Positions 54,299 to 62,222 of a stretch of 64,000 nucleotides of DNA are shown in pieces; position 1 is the first letter of the stretch; every line of letters starts with the position of its first letter. Below the pieces are notes generated by a model. It ran no database searches. It was given only the letters and a program-made list of their open reading frames with translations, and was not told the DNA's origin. Origin of the DNA: Hymenobacter sp. BT559 (lineage in GTDB: Bacteria > Bacteroidota > Bacteroidia > Cytophagales > Hymenobacteraceae); NCBI RefSeq assembly GCF_016427535.1, contig NZ_JAELXV010000007.1, forward strand, positions 202,772-266,771, read 5' to 3'. Made by a program: the position numbers and the translations under genes.

Positions 54299-54391
54299 GC
54301 TGACGGAGGCGGCATCTTATCACTGCTGCATCCGTCAGATTTACTAATCACCACGTTGCGAGTGTGATAAGGTCCTTCGCAAGCGTATGCC
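54294..54391. repeat. Decayed family A repeat overlapping the purL start codon
   Basis: The left arm, 54294-54323 (GTCATGCTGACGGAGGCGGC onward), is reasonably preserved. The right arm, about 54362-54391, has several mismatches. The arm contains the CAT that is the purL ATG on the minus strand. Confidence 0.75.
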
Positions 54392-54417
54392 AGGTAAGGT
54401 TGACAGGTGGTAATGGA

Positions 54418-55041
54418 TTATTTCGCGTCGGGCCGACTGCCCGGCTTCACGGCCGGAATCCCGGCCAGGTGTTCCGGCACCGCATTAGCCGCAAATACGG
54501 CCGCCTGCACCGGCAACAGCGCAAAGTTCGGGAACGGAAGGTCAGCTTTCCCACTCGTGCGGTCAATTAAAGAGGCCACCGCGAGCACTTCGACTCCCAT
54601 TTCCTTCAAAACCCGTGCTACTTCGAGGGTGCTTTTGCCAGTCGTAACTACGTCTTCGGCAATTACTACCCGCTCGCCGGGGGCTAGCGTAAAACCGCGC
54701 CGCAAGGTCATTTCACCATTCGCATCGCGCTCGGTAAAAAGCGACGGCACGCCCAGTTGCCGGGCTAGCTCGTAGCTCACTACCACGCCGCCCATCGCGG
54801 GGCCGACCACCGTGTCGGGCACTAGGCCGGCCTCGCGCAGACGCTGGGCGAGCACCGCCATCGCGGGCGCGGCCAAATCGGGCTTGCGCAAAAAGCGGGC
54901 GCACTGTACGTAAGTATCCGAGTGCAGCCCCGACGAGAGCTTGAAATGCCCGTTCAGGAGTGCGCCTTCCTCACGCAGCTGCGCTTCGAGAATAGTGGCT
55001 ACTTCGACGGCGGGGAGGTCGGGGGTGAGGTGCTTATTCAT
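54418..55041 (-). CDS. pyrE: Orotate phosphoribosyltransferase
   Basis: 207 residues. Makes OMP from orotate and PRPP. GHFKLSSGLHSDTYVQCARF is the N-terminal signature with the orotate-binding region. VGPAMGGVVVSYELARQLG and the PRPP loop VVIAEDVVTTGKSTLEVA follow. Length is typical. It sits between pyrF upstream and purL downstream on the same strand, with a family A repeat on each side. The two pyr genes give the last two steps to UMP. Confidence 0.95.
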   Translation of the reverse strand: MNKHLTPDLPAVEVATILEAQLREEGALLNGHFKLSSGLHSDTYVQCARFLRKPDLAAPAMAVLAQRLREAGLVPDTVVGPAMGGVVVSYELARQLGVPSLFTERDANGEMTLRRGFTLAPGERVVIAEDVVTTGKSTLEVARVLKEMGVEVLAVASLIDRTSGKADLPFPNFALLPVQAAVFAANAVPEHLAGIPAVKPGSRPDAK

Positions 55042-55057
55042 TAGTCAGAAAAACGTC

Positions 55058-55151
55058 TGTCATGCTGAGCCTGCGAAGCATCTCGCTCGCTTCGCAGCTA
55101 CTATAAAGGGTTAGCGCGTCACGCGAGATGCTTCGCAAGCTCAGCATGACA
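55058..55151. repeat. Intergenic inverted repeat, family A copy between pyrF and pyrE
   Basis: Arms 55058-55086 (TGTCATGCTGAGCCTGCGAA onward) and 55123-55151 differ at one position, with a 36-base loop. It lies between pyrF and pyrE, which are both on the minus strand. Confidence 0.9.
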
Positions 55152-55169
55152 ATCGTATGAAATCGTGAT

Positions 55170-55925
55170 TTAAGCAGTTACCGAACGGTACTCATTAATC
55201 TCATTCATCAACTCCCGCGCGGCGGCTGCCGAATCTTCAGCTTGCCAGATGCTGCGCGAAGCGTTAATCAGCAGCCCGCCGCCGTCGGCTAGCAGGCCGG
55301 CTTTCATCACCGAGGCCAGGTCGCCGCCCTGCGCGCCGATGCCGGGCACCAGGAACCACTGCGTGGGGCACAGCTGCCGCAGGCTACCTAGGGCCGCCGC
55401 ATCGGTAGCGCCGGCCACGAGACCGATGTTGCCGTGCGTCGTGTCGAGGTCGGCGAGTAGCTTAGCCGTAAACTCGCTCACCGGCTCGCCGCTTTGCAGC
55501 ACCGCCTCCTGGATGGGCGAGTGGTTCGAGGTTTTGGCTAGGGCGAAGACGAACTTGCCGGGGCGTGCGAAGGGCACTACTGCATCGGCACCCATGTAGG
55601 GGTTCACCGTCACGGCATCGACCCCCACCACGTCGTAAGCAAATTGCGCGTAGTGCATGGCCGTGTTAGCGATGTCGCCAAACTTGCCATCCAGGATAAC
55701 CGGGATGCCATCGGGCACGGCTGCCACCACCTGGCGTAGCAGTTGCGTGCCATTGCCCCGGCTTAGGAAAAAGGCCAGATTAGGCTTGAAAGCAGCGGCG
55801 TAGGGCGCGGTTTCAGCGATGACCTGCGGCAGGCGGCGCGTCACGTCTTCGTCGGAGCCAGTGGGGTCGAGGCCCACACAGAGCAGCGTATTGGCCTGGG
55901 CAACGCGGGTGAGGAGCTTTTGCAT
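55170..55925 (-). CDS. pyrF: Orotidine 5'-phosphate decarboxylase (type 2)
   Basis: 251 residues. Decarboxylates OMP to UMP. Type 2 (long) class is shown by LLCVGLDPTGSDEDVTRRLP, AAFKPNLAFFLSRGN and the catalytic Lys region VILDGKFGDIANTAMHYAQF. VVGVDAVTVNPYMGADAVVP and FLVPGIGAQGGDL complete the barrel. It is the first gene of the pyr-pur run, and upstream lies an inverted repeat and the candidate small RNA. Assignment is firm. Confidence 0.95.
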   Translation of the reverse strand: MQKLLTRVAQANTLLCVGLDPTGSDEDVTRRLPQVIAETAPYAAAFKPNLAFFLSRGNGTQLLRQVVAAVPDGIPVILDGKFGDIANTAMHYAQFAYDVVGVDAVTVNPYMGADAVVPFARPGKFVFALAKTSNHSPIQEAVLQSGEPVSEFTAKLLADLDTTHGNIGLVAGATDAAALGSLRQLCPTQWFLVPGIGAQGGDLASVMKAGLLADGGGLLINASRSIWQAEDSAAAARELMNEINEYRSVTA

Positions 55926-55931
55926 TCTTTA

Positions 55932-56009
55932 GTTGTCAGTTGTTCGTTGTCAGTTGTTAGTGCTTTTCAAGCCACTGTCTGACAACAGACAACGAGCAAC
56001 TGACAACGA
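55932..56009. repeat. Inverted repeat upstream of pyrF, made of GTTGTCAG units
   Basis: GTTGTCAGTTGTTCGTTGTC on the left is mirrored by GACAACGAGCAACTGACAAC on the right. Inside each arm, GTTGTCAGTTG recurs, so it is both a direct and an inverted repeat. It occupies the space upstream of pyrF. Confidence 0.8.
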
Positions 56010-56024
56010 TAACTTAGTAAAAAC

Positions 56025-56052
56025 AAAAGCGCCCGGCACAACCGGGCGCTTC
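56025..56052 (-). terminator. Terminator hairpin upstream of pyrF
   Basis: On the minus strand AAGCGCCCGG pairs with CCGGGCGCTT, followed by TTGTTTTT. It would end transcripts coming from the 56.3 kb promoter before pyrF. Confidence 0.8.
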
Positions 56053-56149
56053 CTATTCAGCAGGTTAGAGCACTTTGTAATAATTTACTCGGTCGGATTT
56101 TTTGCGGGTGCTGGCAGCACGCACGCTGGCACCCGCACCAACCGGGCAC

Positions 56150-56298
56150 AAAAAAGCCGCCTCAAGCGAATGGGGCGGCAATCGAAAAAACGAATCGCAA
56201 AAAGCAACGGAAACGGCAGCCACAGCCTTCCAGTCCTTTCGCAGAGCAGCCGATTGGGTAGCTCCGCGCATCATCCACTGGTGGTTGACTGCGTTCAC
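56150..56298 (-). ncRNA. Candidate small RNA (about 148 nt)
   Basis: A -7 box, TAATTTTG, lies at 56303-56310 on the minus strand. About 148 bases further on, GCCGCC and GGCGGC form a stem (56156-56179) with a TTTTTT tail (56150-56155), a typical terminator. A GTG-started frame of 77 residues spans the region (56298 to 56065) but runs through the terminator and shows no domain, so I favour an RNA. No match to 6S, SRP, tmRNA or RNase P was recognised. The neighbouring 717-base gap (55926-56642) holds no convincing protein gene. Confidence 0.4.
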
Positions 56299-56460
56299 GG
56301 TGCAAAATTACAAAATCCTGTTTCGGTGTAATAATTTGCCCGCAAAAAACATTTCTCGCGAAAACTTTCCCAGCTCGGTTTCGAGTGCTGAAACCCGTCA
56401 ATACCACGCGCTTTGCCGCTTTTCGCCAAGCCGAAAAAATTTAAGTCCTTTTTCAGCTGG

Positions 56461-56492
56461 TTGCGCGTCGGGCGCTAGCGGCCGTAACTTTG
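56461..56492 (+). promoter_or_regulatory. Candidate complete promoter (-33 TTG and -7 TAACTTTG)
   Basis: TTG at 56461-56463 and TAACTTTG at 56485-56492 are separated by 21 bases, the spacing expected in Bacteroidota. It faces a short stretch with no gene that ends in a strong hairpin. Confidence 0.45.
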
Positions 56493-56497
56493 GCTGT

Positions 56498-56590
56498 TTA
56501 TTCCGCTAATGTATTAATAATGTAGCCGCTGTGTTAGCTGCTATTAGTAGCGAAACAGGCCCTCCGCTTCGAGTTGAAGCGGAGGGCCTG
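56498..56590 (+). ncRNA. Second candidate small RNA (about 93 nt)
   Basis: Starts just after the promoter at 56461-56492 and ends with a perfect 15-base-pair stem (56556-56570 with 56576-56590, loop GAGTT). The tail lacks a long T run, so termination here is not certain. No open frame of note lies inside. Confidence 0.3.
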
Positions 56591-56598
56591 TATGCTTT

Positions 56599-56634
56599 AA
56601 AACGGAACGCAAAAAGGGAGTGCTATTCCGTTTT
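56599..56634. terminator. Terminator of the S1/P1 nuclease gene
   Basis: AAAACGGAA pairs with TTCCGTTTT around an 18-base loop, 9 bases past the nuclease stop (minus strand). Confidence 0.65.
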
Positions 56635-56642
56635 TCATTCGG

Positions 56643-57431
56643 CTACTTAAACGCCTCGTTCAGCACCGCCGCTAAGCGCACGCCGGCTTGCTGAATGCGC
56701 TGCTTCATTAGGTCGGCGTGAGCGGGGTAGTAGCGGTAGTCAGGGTTAGAGTTTTGGGCGGCCTCGGCGTAGAGCTGCGTGGCAGCGGTATACGACTCGA
56801 ACAGCCACTCGGCGGGGTCGGTGCTGGCCTGCCAGGTTTTGACGAGCGGCGCGGGCACGGCCGCGTCGTACTGCTGGCCCATCTCGGTATAGGTGAGGCC
56901 CTGGTAGTCGAGCAGGCCGCTGTCCCAGAGGCTGTGCAGGTTGGTGTCCTTGCCGCGGTAGGTTAGCTTGATGTCATTGCCGCCCTTGTCTTCGGCGCGG
57001 CCGGTGTGCATAGGCTGGTGAATATCGCCCACAATGTGCACCACAAAGATGAGCGCCTCGGCGCGCTGCGCCGGGGTTTTAGCAGGGTCACGCATCTCCT
57101 TTATTTTAGCCACCAACACGTTGTAGGCGTTGGGGTTAGCCTGGCCTTTCACGGCTTGCAGGTACTGGTCGTGGCCTAGGCCCAGAGCCGTGTTCACGTA
57201 GTGCCAGGGCGCGGTTTCCTTAAACTCGGGCAGGTAACGCATCTCGTCGGGCTGAGTGCTAACGAGGGCCAGCGTTTGGGTACCTAGGAGGGCTGTTACC
57301 TGGCGGCGCGCCTTTTCAGTGAGGTGGCGGTTGGCAATGAGGCCCACGGCCCGGTGGCCATCCACGCCCCAGGCCCACAGGCGGAGCGGTAGTACTGCCA
57401 GCAAGGCCAGCGAAAAAAGAAGCTTGCGCAT
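56643..57431 (-). CDS. Secreted S1/P1-type nuclease
   Basis: 262 residues. Signal peptide MRKLLFSLALLAVLPLRLWA is predicted to be cut before W21, so that the mature N-terminal Trp can bind zinc as in P1 nuclease. Other zinc ligands are in WGVDGHRAVG, DEMRYLPEF, PWHYVN, VHIVGDIHQPMHTGRAEDKG and NLHSLWDSGLL. It cleaves single-stranded DNA, RNA and 3'-phosphates, and would act outside the cell or in the periplasm to recover phosphate and nucleosides. The genes at each side are outer-membrane and peptidase genes, which fits nutrient scavenging. Upstream of its ATG lies a hairpin (57449-57475). Confidence 0.94.
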   Translation of the reverse strand: MRKLLFSLALLAVLPLRLWAWGVDGHRAVGLIANRHLTEKARRQVTALLGTQTLALVSTQPDEMRYLPEFKETAPWHYVNTALGLGHDQYLQAVKGQANPNAYNVLVAKIKEMRDPAKTPAQRAEALIFVVHIVGDIHQPMHTGRAEDKGGNDIKLTYRGKDTNLHSLWDSGLLDYQGLTYTEMGQQYDAAVPAPLVKTWQASTDPAEWLFESYTAATQLYAEAAQNSNPDYRYYPAHADLMKQRIQQAGVRLAAVLNEAFK

Positions 57432-57448
57432 TCGGTAATTAAACTAAA

Positions 57449-57475
57449 AGACCGGCAAGGACGCCTATCGGTCTT
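57449..57475 (-). terminator. Hairpin between the porin and nuclease genes
   Basis: AAGACCG and CGGTCTT pair around 13 bases, followed on the minus strand by TTAGTTTAA. It lies 18 bases before the nuclease ATG, so it may end the porin transcript or act as a leader hairpin. The rest of the 253-base gap (57432-57684) shows nothing else. Confidence 0.5.
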
Positions 57476-57684
57476 GGTGGTTGCATGAAGAAACTGAGGT
57501 ACCTAGGGCTAACTTTCCGTAGAATTTCGGCTCATTTCAAGGCTAGCCCTGGCTACGTAGCTACCAAAATCGGCCCCGGCTCGGTGTACTCAGCTGTTAG
57601 CGCTGGTGGTGGTTAGGCGCACCCCGAAGGGCGCTTGAATAACCGGGGGCGCATGGGTCTGCTTTATAAATGCAGCCCGCTGTT

Positions 57685-59091
57685 CTAAAACTCGACGTGT
57701 ACTCGCAACGCAACTACGTGCACCGGACCCGACACCCGGCTCGTATTGTAACCAGGGTTAAAAACAATCTGGTAATCAGGGCTCAGCGCGGCGTGGTAGC
57801 GCGGGAAGTCAATACTGTAATACACCTCCCCGATGTACTCCAGGCCGTAGTCGAGCCGGCCGTCGCCTAATATAAAGCCCGAGCCGCCTGCCCCTAGGTA
57901 GGCGCGGTGCTCGGGCGAGAGGCCGTTGGCCACGGCCGCGACACCTAGGCGGTCGGTGGGGCGCCGCCAGCGGGTACCCGCGCTCGTAAGGCCTACACTC
58001 AGGCTATGGTCAATTTCAGTGAAGGCCCAGGTTTCGTTGTGGCCGTCGTTATAGCTCAGGCGGCCGAAGAGGCCCACGTTGGACGTTAGCTCCTGCTCGG
58101 CATTCAGCACCACGCCGTATTTGGTGCGGCGCTCAGCGCGCACGGCCGTGATGTCGGGGCCAGCGGAGCCGGCTTGGCTCACGGCCAGGCGGTAGTTACC
58201 CATCGCGGCTTGATTGCGGAAGCCCAGCAGACGCACAGCGCCGGGGTGGCCACCTATGCTGTAAGGCTTGGTCAGCTCTAGGGTAATGGCTTGGGCCTTG
58301 CCGTAGTGGAAGTCGAGTACTGGGCCGTTGGCATCGGTAGGCATGGCCGAGAGACCACCGCGCAGCGCAAAGCCGGGAGCCACGTATTCGAGCACCGCAC
58401 CCACGGTGTAGCCACGCGTGTTAGCGGGGTAGTCCCAGCCGCCGGCACTCATCAGGCTCCAGTTGAAGAACTGCGTGCGCGGGTCGTGCGAGTAGCTGTT
58501 CTGGTCGAAGTAGTCGGCAATGCTGAACTTGCCCACGTTCAGGGCTAGGTAGCGTGTGGGGCGCGGGCCGGCCACCTGATTGTTGTCGTCCTCAAACTGC
58601 TCGGTTTCCGGGCCCAAGGCCCACAGCTGGCGCAAATACAGCCGCGCCAGATACACCTGCGGCGAGGGGTCGCCGATGCGGAAGGTTTCGCCATTGGGCG
58701 CTCCCCCGATGCCGGTAGCCCCGCTCAAGCCACTGCCGCCCGCCACCTCAGGATTGAAATACACGGCTGCGCCCTTCCATAGCTTGCGCCCAATAAAGGC
58801 GGTAGTAGTAAGCGAAAGCTTGGCCTGCTCGCGGGCCTGTAAGCTAAAATCGCCCTGGTAGCGCGGCGTAAAGTTATTGTGCCACTGCTGGATAACTGTT
58901 TGCTGAAAATGCACGCTCCACTTGCTAGCCGCGTCGTGGTCGTAGTGCACAGGCTGCTGCGCCGAGGCTCCTGCCGGCTGCCGGGTAGGAAACGTGCCGG
59001 CTGGGGGTGTCACGCCGCCCTGGGCCAGGGTGCGGCCAGCCATACTGACTAAGCTCGCCACGGCAAGCACCCGCAAAAAGTAGAAAGACAT
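57685..59091 (-). CDS. OprB-like carbohydrate-selective porin
   Basis: 468 residues from the ATG at 59091. A signal peptide (MSFYFLRVLAVASLVSMAGR, cleaved after TLAQ) is followed by a beta-barrel. The sequence matches the OprB/CarO-like sugar porin family: YLALNVGKFSIADYFDQNSY, SHDPRTQFFNWSLMSAGGWD and FALRGGLSAMP in the core, and FSRRPY-like strand alternation to the final LRVHVEF, an aromatic end strand. It would carry sugars or other small solutes through the outer membrane. A -7 box overlaps the terminator of the upstream peptidase gene. Substrate unknown; family confident. Confidence 0.87.
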   Translation of the reverse strand: MSFYFLRVLAVASLVSMAGRTLAQGGVTPPAGTFPTRQPAGASAQQPVHYDHDAASKWSVHFQQTVIQQWHNNFTPRYQGDFSLQAREQAKLSLTTTAFIGRKLWKGAAVYFNPEVAGGSGLSGATGIGGAPNGETFRIGDPSPQVYLARLYLRQLWALGPETEQFEDDNNQVAGPRPTRYLALNVGKFSIADYFDQNSYSHDPRTQFFNWSLMSAGGWDYPANTRGYTVGAVLEYVAPGFALRGGLSAMPTDANGPVLDFHYGKAQAITLELTKPYSIGGHPGAVRLLGFRNQAAMGNYRLAVSQAGSAGPDITAVRAERRTKYGVVLNAEQELTSNVGLFGRLSYNDGHNETWAFTEIDHSLSVGLTSAGTRWRRPTDRLGVAAVANGLSPEHRAYLGAGGSGFILGDGRLDYGLEYIGEVYYSIDFPRYHAALSPDYQIVFNPGYNTSRVSGPVHVVALRVHVEF

Positions 59092-59124
59092 CAATCGAAA
59101 GAACAGAAGCGACGGTACGCCCTA

Positions 59125-59157
59125 CAAAAGTAAGCCCGGCGCACAGGCCGGGCTTAC
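59125..59157 (-). promoter_or_regulatory. Overlapping terminator of the M13 gene and -7 box of the porin gene
   Basis: On the minus strand GTAAGCCCGGCC and its mirror (59130-59157) form a stem followed by TTTT, the terminator of the M13 peptidase gene. The last stem bases and T run form TACTTTTG (59125-59132), a TAnnTTTG -7 box, 33 bases before the porin ATG. Confidence 0.6.
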
Positions 59158-59207
59158 ATTCATCTGGTTTTCATTCTACTGTAGTGTTCATTTTCCAGCT
59201 TTAAACG

Positions 59208-61256
59208 CTACCATATTCTTACGCGTGCTGAGTCAGGAATGTACAGCTTTTGGCCCGGCTTCACACCAAAGGCTTCGTAGAAAGCTGGCACATCGGCCAT
59301 TGGGCCGTTCACGCGGTATTGGGCCGGCGAATGCACGTCGGTGAGCAACTGCGAGGCCAGGGCTTCGTCGCGCACGTGCATTTGCCACCCCAGGGCATAA
59401 CCCAAGAAGTAGCGCTGCACCGGCGTCAGGCCGTTAATTTTCTTGCCCTCTTTGTATTGCTTCGTTTTCTTAAAGGCATCCAGGCCAATGACAATGCCGC
59501 CTAGGTCGGCAATATTCTCACCGGCCGTAGCCTTGCCATTGATGTGCAGCGAGTCGAGCAGCGTGTAGCCATTAAACTGCTTTACAATAACCGCCACGCG
59601 GTCGTTGAAGCGCTTACGGTCTTCCTTGCTCCACCATTCGTGCAGGTTGCCCTTGGCATCGAACTGGCTGCCCTCGTCGTCGAAGCCGTGCGTTAGCTCG
59701 TGGCCAATGGTGCTGGCGCCGGCGTAGCCATACACCAGTGCGTCGTCGGCATCGGCGTCGAGCAGCGTGGGCACGGCGAAGGCCGCGGCAGGTAGCACAA
59801 TCTCATTGTTGCTGGGGTTGTAGTAGGCGTTGTAGGTCTGGGGCGTCATGCCCCACTCGGTGCGGTCTACGGGCTTGCCAAGTTTGTTGAGCTGGTAGTT
59901 ATACTGCCACTGGTTAGCGCGCATCACGTTGGCCGCCATCGAGTTGCGATCTATGGCCAGGTTGCTATAGTCCTTCCACTTATTAGGGTAGCCCACCTTG
60001 GGTGTGATTTTGTGGAGCTTATCCAACGCCACTACTTTGGTGGGCGCGCTCATCCAGTCCACGGTTTTGATGTGCTCGGCAAACGACGAAACCACATTTT
60101 TCACCAACGTGTCGTAGCGGGCCTTGGCCTCGGGCTTGAAGTATTCTTTCACAAAAAGCTGACCTAGGGCATCGCCTAGGGCGTCTTCCTCCATGTCGAG
60201 CACGCGTTTCCAGCGGGGGCGCATGGCCTTGGCGCCGCGCAGCGTGGTGCCGTAAAAATGGAAGTTCTCGTCCACAAACGGCTGGCTGAGCGTGGGCGCA
60301 AACTCACGCGCCACTTGCCAGGTGAGGTAGGCCCTCCAGTCGTCTACGGGTTTGGTTTTGAGCAACTGGCCCACCGTCTGGTAAAACTCGGGCTGGCCCA
60401 CAATCACGCTATCCACGCTGGTGGCGCCCATCTGAGCAAACCACGTTTTCCAGTCGAGGCCGGGCGTCAGCTTGTCGAGCTGCACTAGGGTCATCTTGTT
60501 GTAGTTTTTGTAGGGGTCACGCAGGGCTTCTAGCTTGCGCGACGACTTAGCTAGCGCCGTTTCGAGGGCCATCACCCGCACCGCATTAGCGTTGGCCGTG
60601 GTCGAATCCTGACCTAGGAGCTTGAACGTATTGGCCACGTGTCGCACATACGCTCGGCGGATGTTCTTAGTGCGCGTGTCGGTGTTGAAGTAATAATCAC
60701 GATTGGGCAGCCCTAAACCGCTTTGATGCAGGTACAGCGCCATCTTATCACTGTTCTTGTCATCTTGCGCCACCCGCGGGCCAATGAGCGCCCGCACGCC
60801 CAGCGGAATTTCATGAGCAATGACGCCCGGCACGTCGGCCGTCGTCTTTATAGCCGCAATGCGGTCCAACTCGGGCTTGATGGGTGCAGCACCTAGCTTA
60901 TCGGCTTTCAGCGAGTCGATACCTACGGCCCAGAAATCACCTATTTTTTGCTGGTTGCTACCAGCCGCGGCGTTTGCCCTAGCCGCGTCGATGCTGGTTT
61001 GGCGCAGGCGGCCATATACCTCCTTCTGCACCTCAATGCCAATCCCCGAATTACTCTCTGAGGCTGGAATTGGGTGGTTCTTAATCCAGGTACCGTTAGC
61101 GTAGCTAAAAAAATCATCGCCTGGCGCTACCGTTGTGTCGAGCGCGGCATATAGCAAATCGGGCTTGCCAGTGGCGCCCGCCGTATTGGTCGAGCTAGCA
61201 TGGCAGCCCACCGTTAGGGCGGCCAGCAGCGGCAGCGCCCACAAGTTTTTGTTCAT
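59208..61256 (-). CDS. M13-family (neprilysin-like) zinc metallopeptidase, lipoprotein
   Basis: 682 residues from the ATG at 61256 (MNKNLWALPLLAALTVGCHA), which gives a clean lipobox (VGCH). Upstream in-frame codons to 61409 are not credible and overlap the divergent gene. The M13 N-terminal domain begins at PGDDFFSYANGTWIKNHPIP. The catalytic motif STIGHELTHGFDD is near residue 519, with the third zinc ligand Glu in GENIADLGG near residue 580. NEIVLPAAAF precedes it. Family enzymes trim peptides. A lipid-anchored periplasmic or surface form fits peptide scavenging. A -7 box lies 54 bases upstream. Confidence 0.95.
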   Translation of the reverse strand: MNKNLWALPLLAALTVGCHASSTNTAGATGKPDLLYAALDTTVAPGDDFFSYANGTWIKNHPIPASESNSGIGIEVQKEVYGRLRQTSIDAARANAAAGSNQQKIGDFWAVGIDSLKADKLGAAPIKPELDRIAAIKTTADVPGVIAHEIPLGVRALIGPRVAQDDKNSDKMALYLHQSGLGLPNRDYYFNTDTRTKNIRRAYVRHVANTFKLLGQDSTTANANAVRVMALETALAKSSRKLEALRDPYKNYNKMTLVQLDKLTPGLDWKTWFAQMGATSVDSVIVGQPEFYQTVGQLLKTKPVDDWRAYLTWQVAREFAPTLSQPFVDENFHFYGTTLRGAKAMRPRWKRVLDMEEDALGDALGQLFVKEYFKPEAKARYDTLVKNVVSSFAEHIKTVDWMSAPTKVVALDKLHKITPKVGYPNKWKDYSNLAIDRNSMAANVMRANQWQYNYQLNKLGKPVDRTEWGMTPQTYNAYYNPSNNEIVLPAAAFAVPTLLDADADDALVYGYAGASTIGHELTHGFDDEGSQFDAKGNLHEWWSKEDRKRFNDRVAVIVKQFNGYTLLDSLHINGKATAGENIADLGGIVIGLDAFKKTKQYKEGKKINGLTPVQRYFLGYALGWQMHVRDEALASQLLTDVHSPAQYRVNGPMADVPAFYEAFGVKPGQKLYIPDSARVRIW

Positions 61257-61309
61257 TGAATAGAAAGAGTGTTTGCCTGGCCAGCAGCGCCGCCCGCTAG
61301 CTAAATAGC

Positions 61310-61317
61310 CAAAGCTA
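61310..61317 (-). promoter_or_regulatory. -7 box for the M13 peptidase gene
   Basis: TAGCTTTG on the minus strand matches TAnnTTTG, 53 bases before the ATG at 61256. Confidence 0.45.
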
Positions 61318-61394
61318 CTAGTAGGTTGCGCGCATCGCCTAAGAGGCGGCACTTTGCGTAGGACAGTTGCACCATTTCCTTTAGCTGAGCCGGT

Positions 61395-61835
61395 ATGTCG
61401 CTCCCGCATTTGCTTTTGCTCAACTTCGCCCTAGCAGCCTACCTTACCGGCGTCATTTGGGTAGTGCAGCTCGTCACCTACCCAGCCCTAGTCCTCGTCG
61501 GCAAAGAAGAATTTCTCCGCTATCACGCTGCTCATACCCGCGGTATGGGTTGGGTGGTAGGTGCACCCATGGTAGCCGAGCTAGCCTTGGCAGGCTGGCT
61601 AGCCTGGACGTCCTACACGGTTTGGGGCGCGGGGCCTGCCCTAGGGCAAGCTGCGCTGGTAGTAGTGGTATGGGCAGTTACTTTTTTTATTTCGGTTCCG
61701 TTTCATGACCGGCTCGAAGCCGGGGGCTACAACTACATTGCCCTCGACGGCCTTTTGCGTACCAACTGGCTGCGCACCCTGGCCTGGACCGCCCGTGCTG
61801 GTTGGCTCGGCTGGCTGCTCAGTAAAGCCCTCTGA
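61395..61835 (+). CDS. Small four-helix membrane protein of unknown function
   Basis: 146 residues with four hydrophobic segments (about 4-28, 50-70, 78-98, 122-142). Conserved-looking motifs are VTYPALVLVGKEEFLRYHAA, TFFISVPFHDRLEAG and the final WTARAGWLGWLLSKAL. The FHDRL and YHAAHTRG parts look like a compact family common in Bacteroidota, but I cannot name it with confidence (a DUF1772-like relative is possible). Divergent from the M13 gene with overlapping control regions. Function unknown. Confidence 0.75.
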   Translation: MSLPHLLLLNFALAAYLTGVIWVVQLVTYPALVLVGKEEFLRYHAAHTRGMGWVVGAPMVAELALAGWLAWTSYTVWGAGPALGQAALVVVVWAVTFFISVPFHDRLEAGGYNYIALDGLLRTNWLRTLAWTARAGWLGWLLSKAL

Positions 61836-61957
61836 GCCGAGTATCCCAGAGGCTACCCACTACTCATCATCACACCTAAACTGCTGCTACTACGTAGTTC
61901 AGTCCGGCATTACTCTTTGCTTTGCGTAACTTGCAGCCTTAATTCCGGCTTTCTTTC

Positions 61958-62206
61958 ATGATGACGAAACGTTTCCTGCCCGCGCTGCTTGCTTCGGCGG
62001 TTCTCTTGCTGACTGTGCCCGCCTGCGGCCCCTCAACCAACGATGGCGACGATGATGTAGCCACCACGCCGCTGCCGCCCCTGCCCCCCGCCCCTGACAC
62101 TACTAAGGGTGCCCAAGCAGCTGCGCCAGCCGCTAATGACCCCACGCGCGAGCTAACGGCCCCCAACGCCACTGAGGACATCAAAAAAATGCAGCCGCAG
62201 ATGTAA
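61958..62206 (+). CDS. Small lipoprotein
   Basis: 82 residues. MMTKRFLPALLASAVLLLTV leads to a lipobox (VPAC). The second ATG (61961) is an equally good start. The mature part is short, acidic first (NDGDDDV), then Pro/Ala-rich, and ends KKMQPQM. No domain recognised. Most of its length after the lipid anchor is probably disordered. It lies 122 bases after the four-helix protein and before an inverted repeat. Function unknown. Confidence 0.62.
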   Translation: MMTKRFLPALLASAVLLLTVPACGPSTNDGDDDVATTPLPPLPPAPDTTKGAQAAAPAANDPTRELTAPNATEDIKKMQPQM

Positions 62207-62222
62207 TCGGCTTTGCTTTGCC

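Noticed and set aside
56065..56298. A GTG-started 77-residue minus-strand frame
   Set aside because: It passes through a terminator stem with a six-T tail, has mixed codon use and no recognisable domain; kept only as a candidate small RNA region.
56102..56509. A 135-residue plus-strand frame
   Set aside because: AT-rich, low-complexity, runs across hairpins and the opposite-strand promoter; no domain or sensible start.
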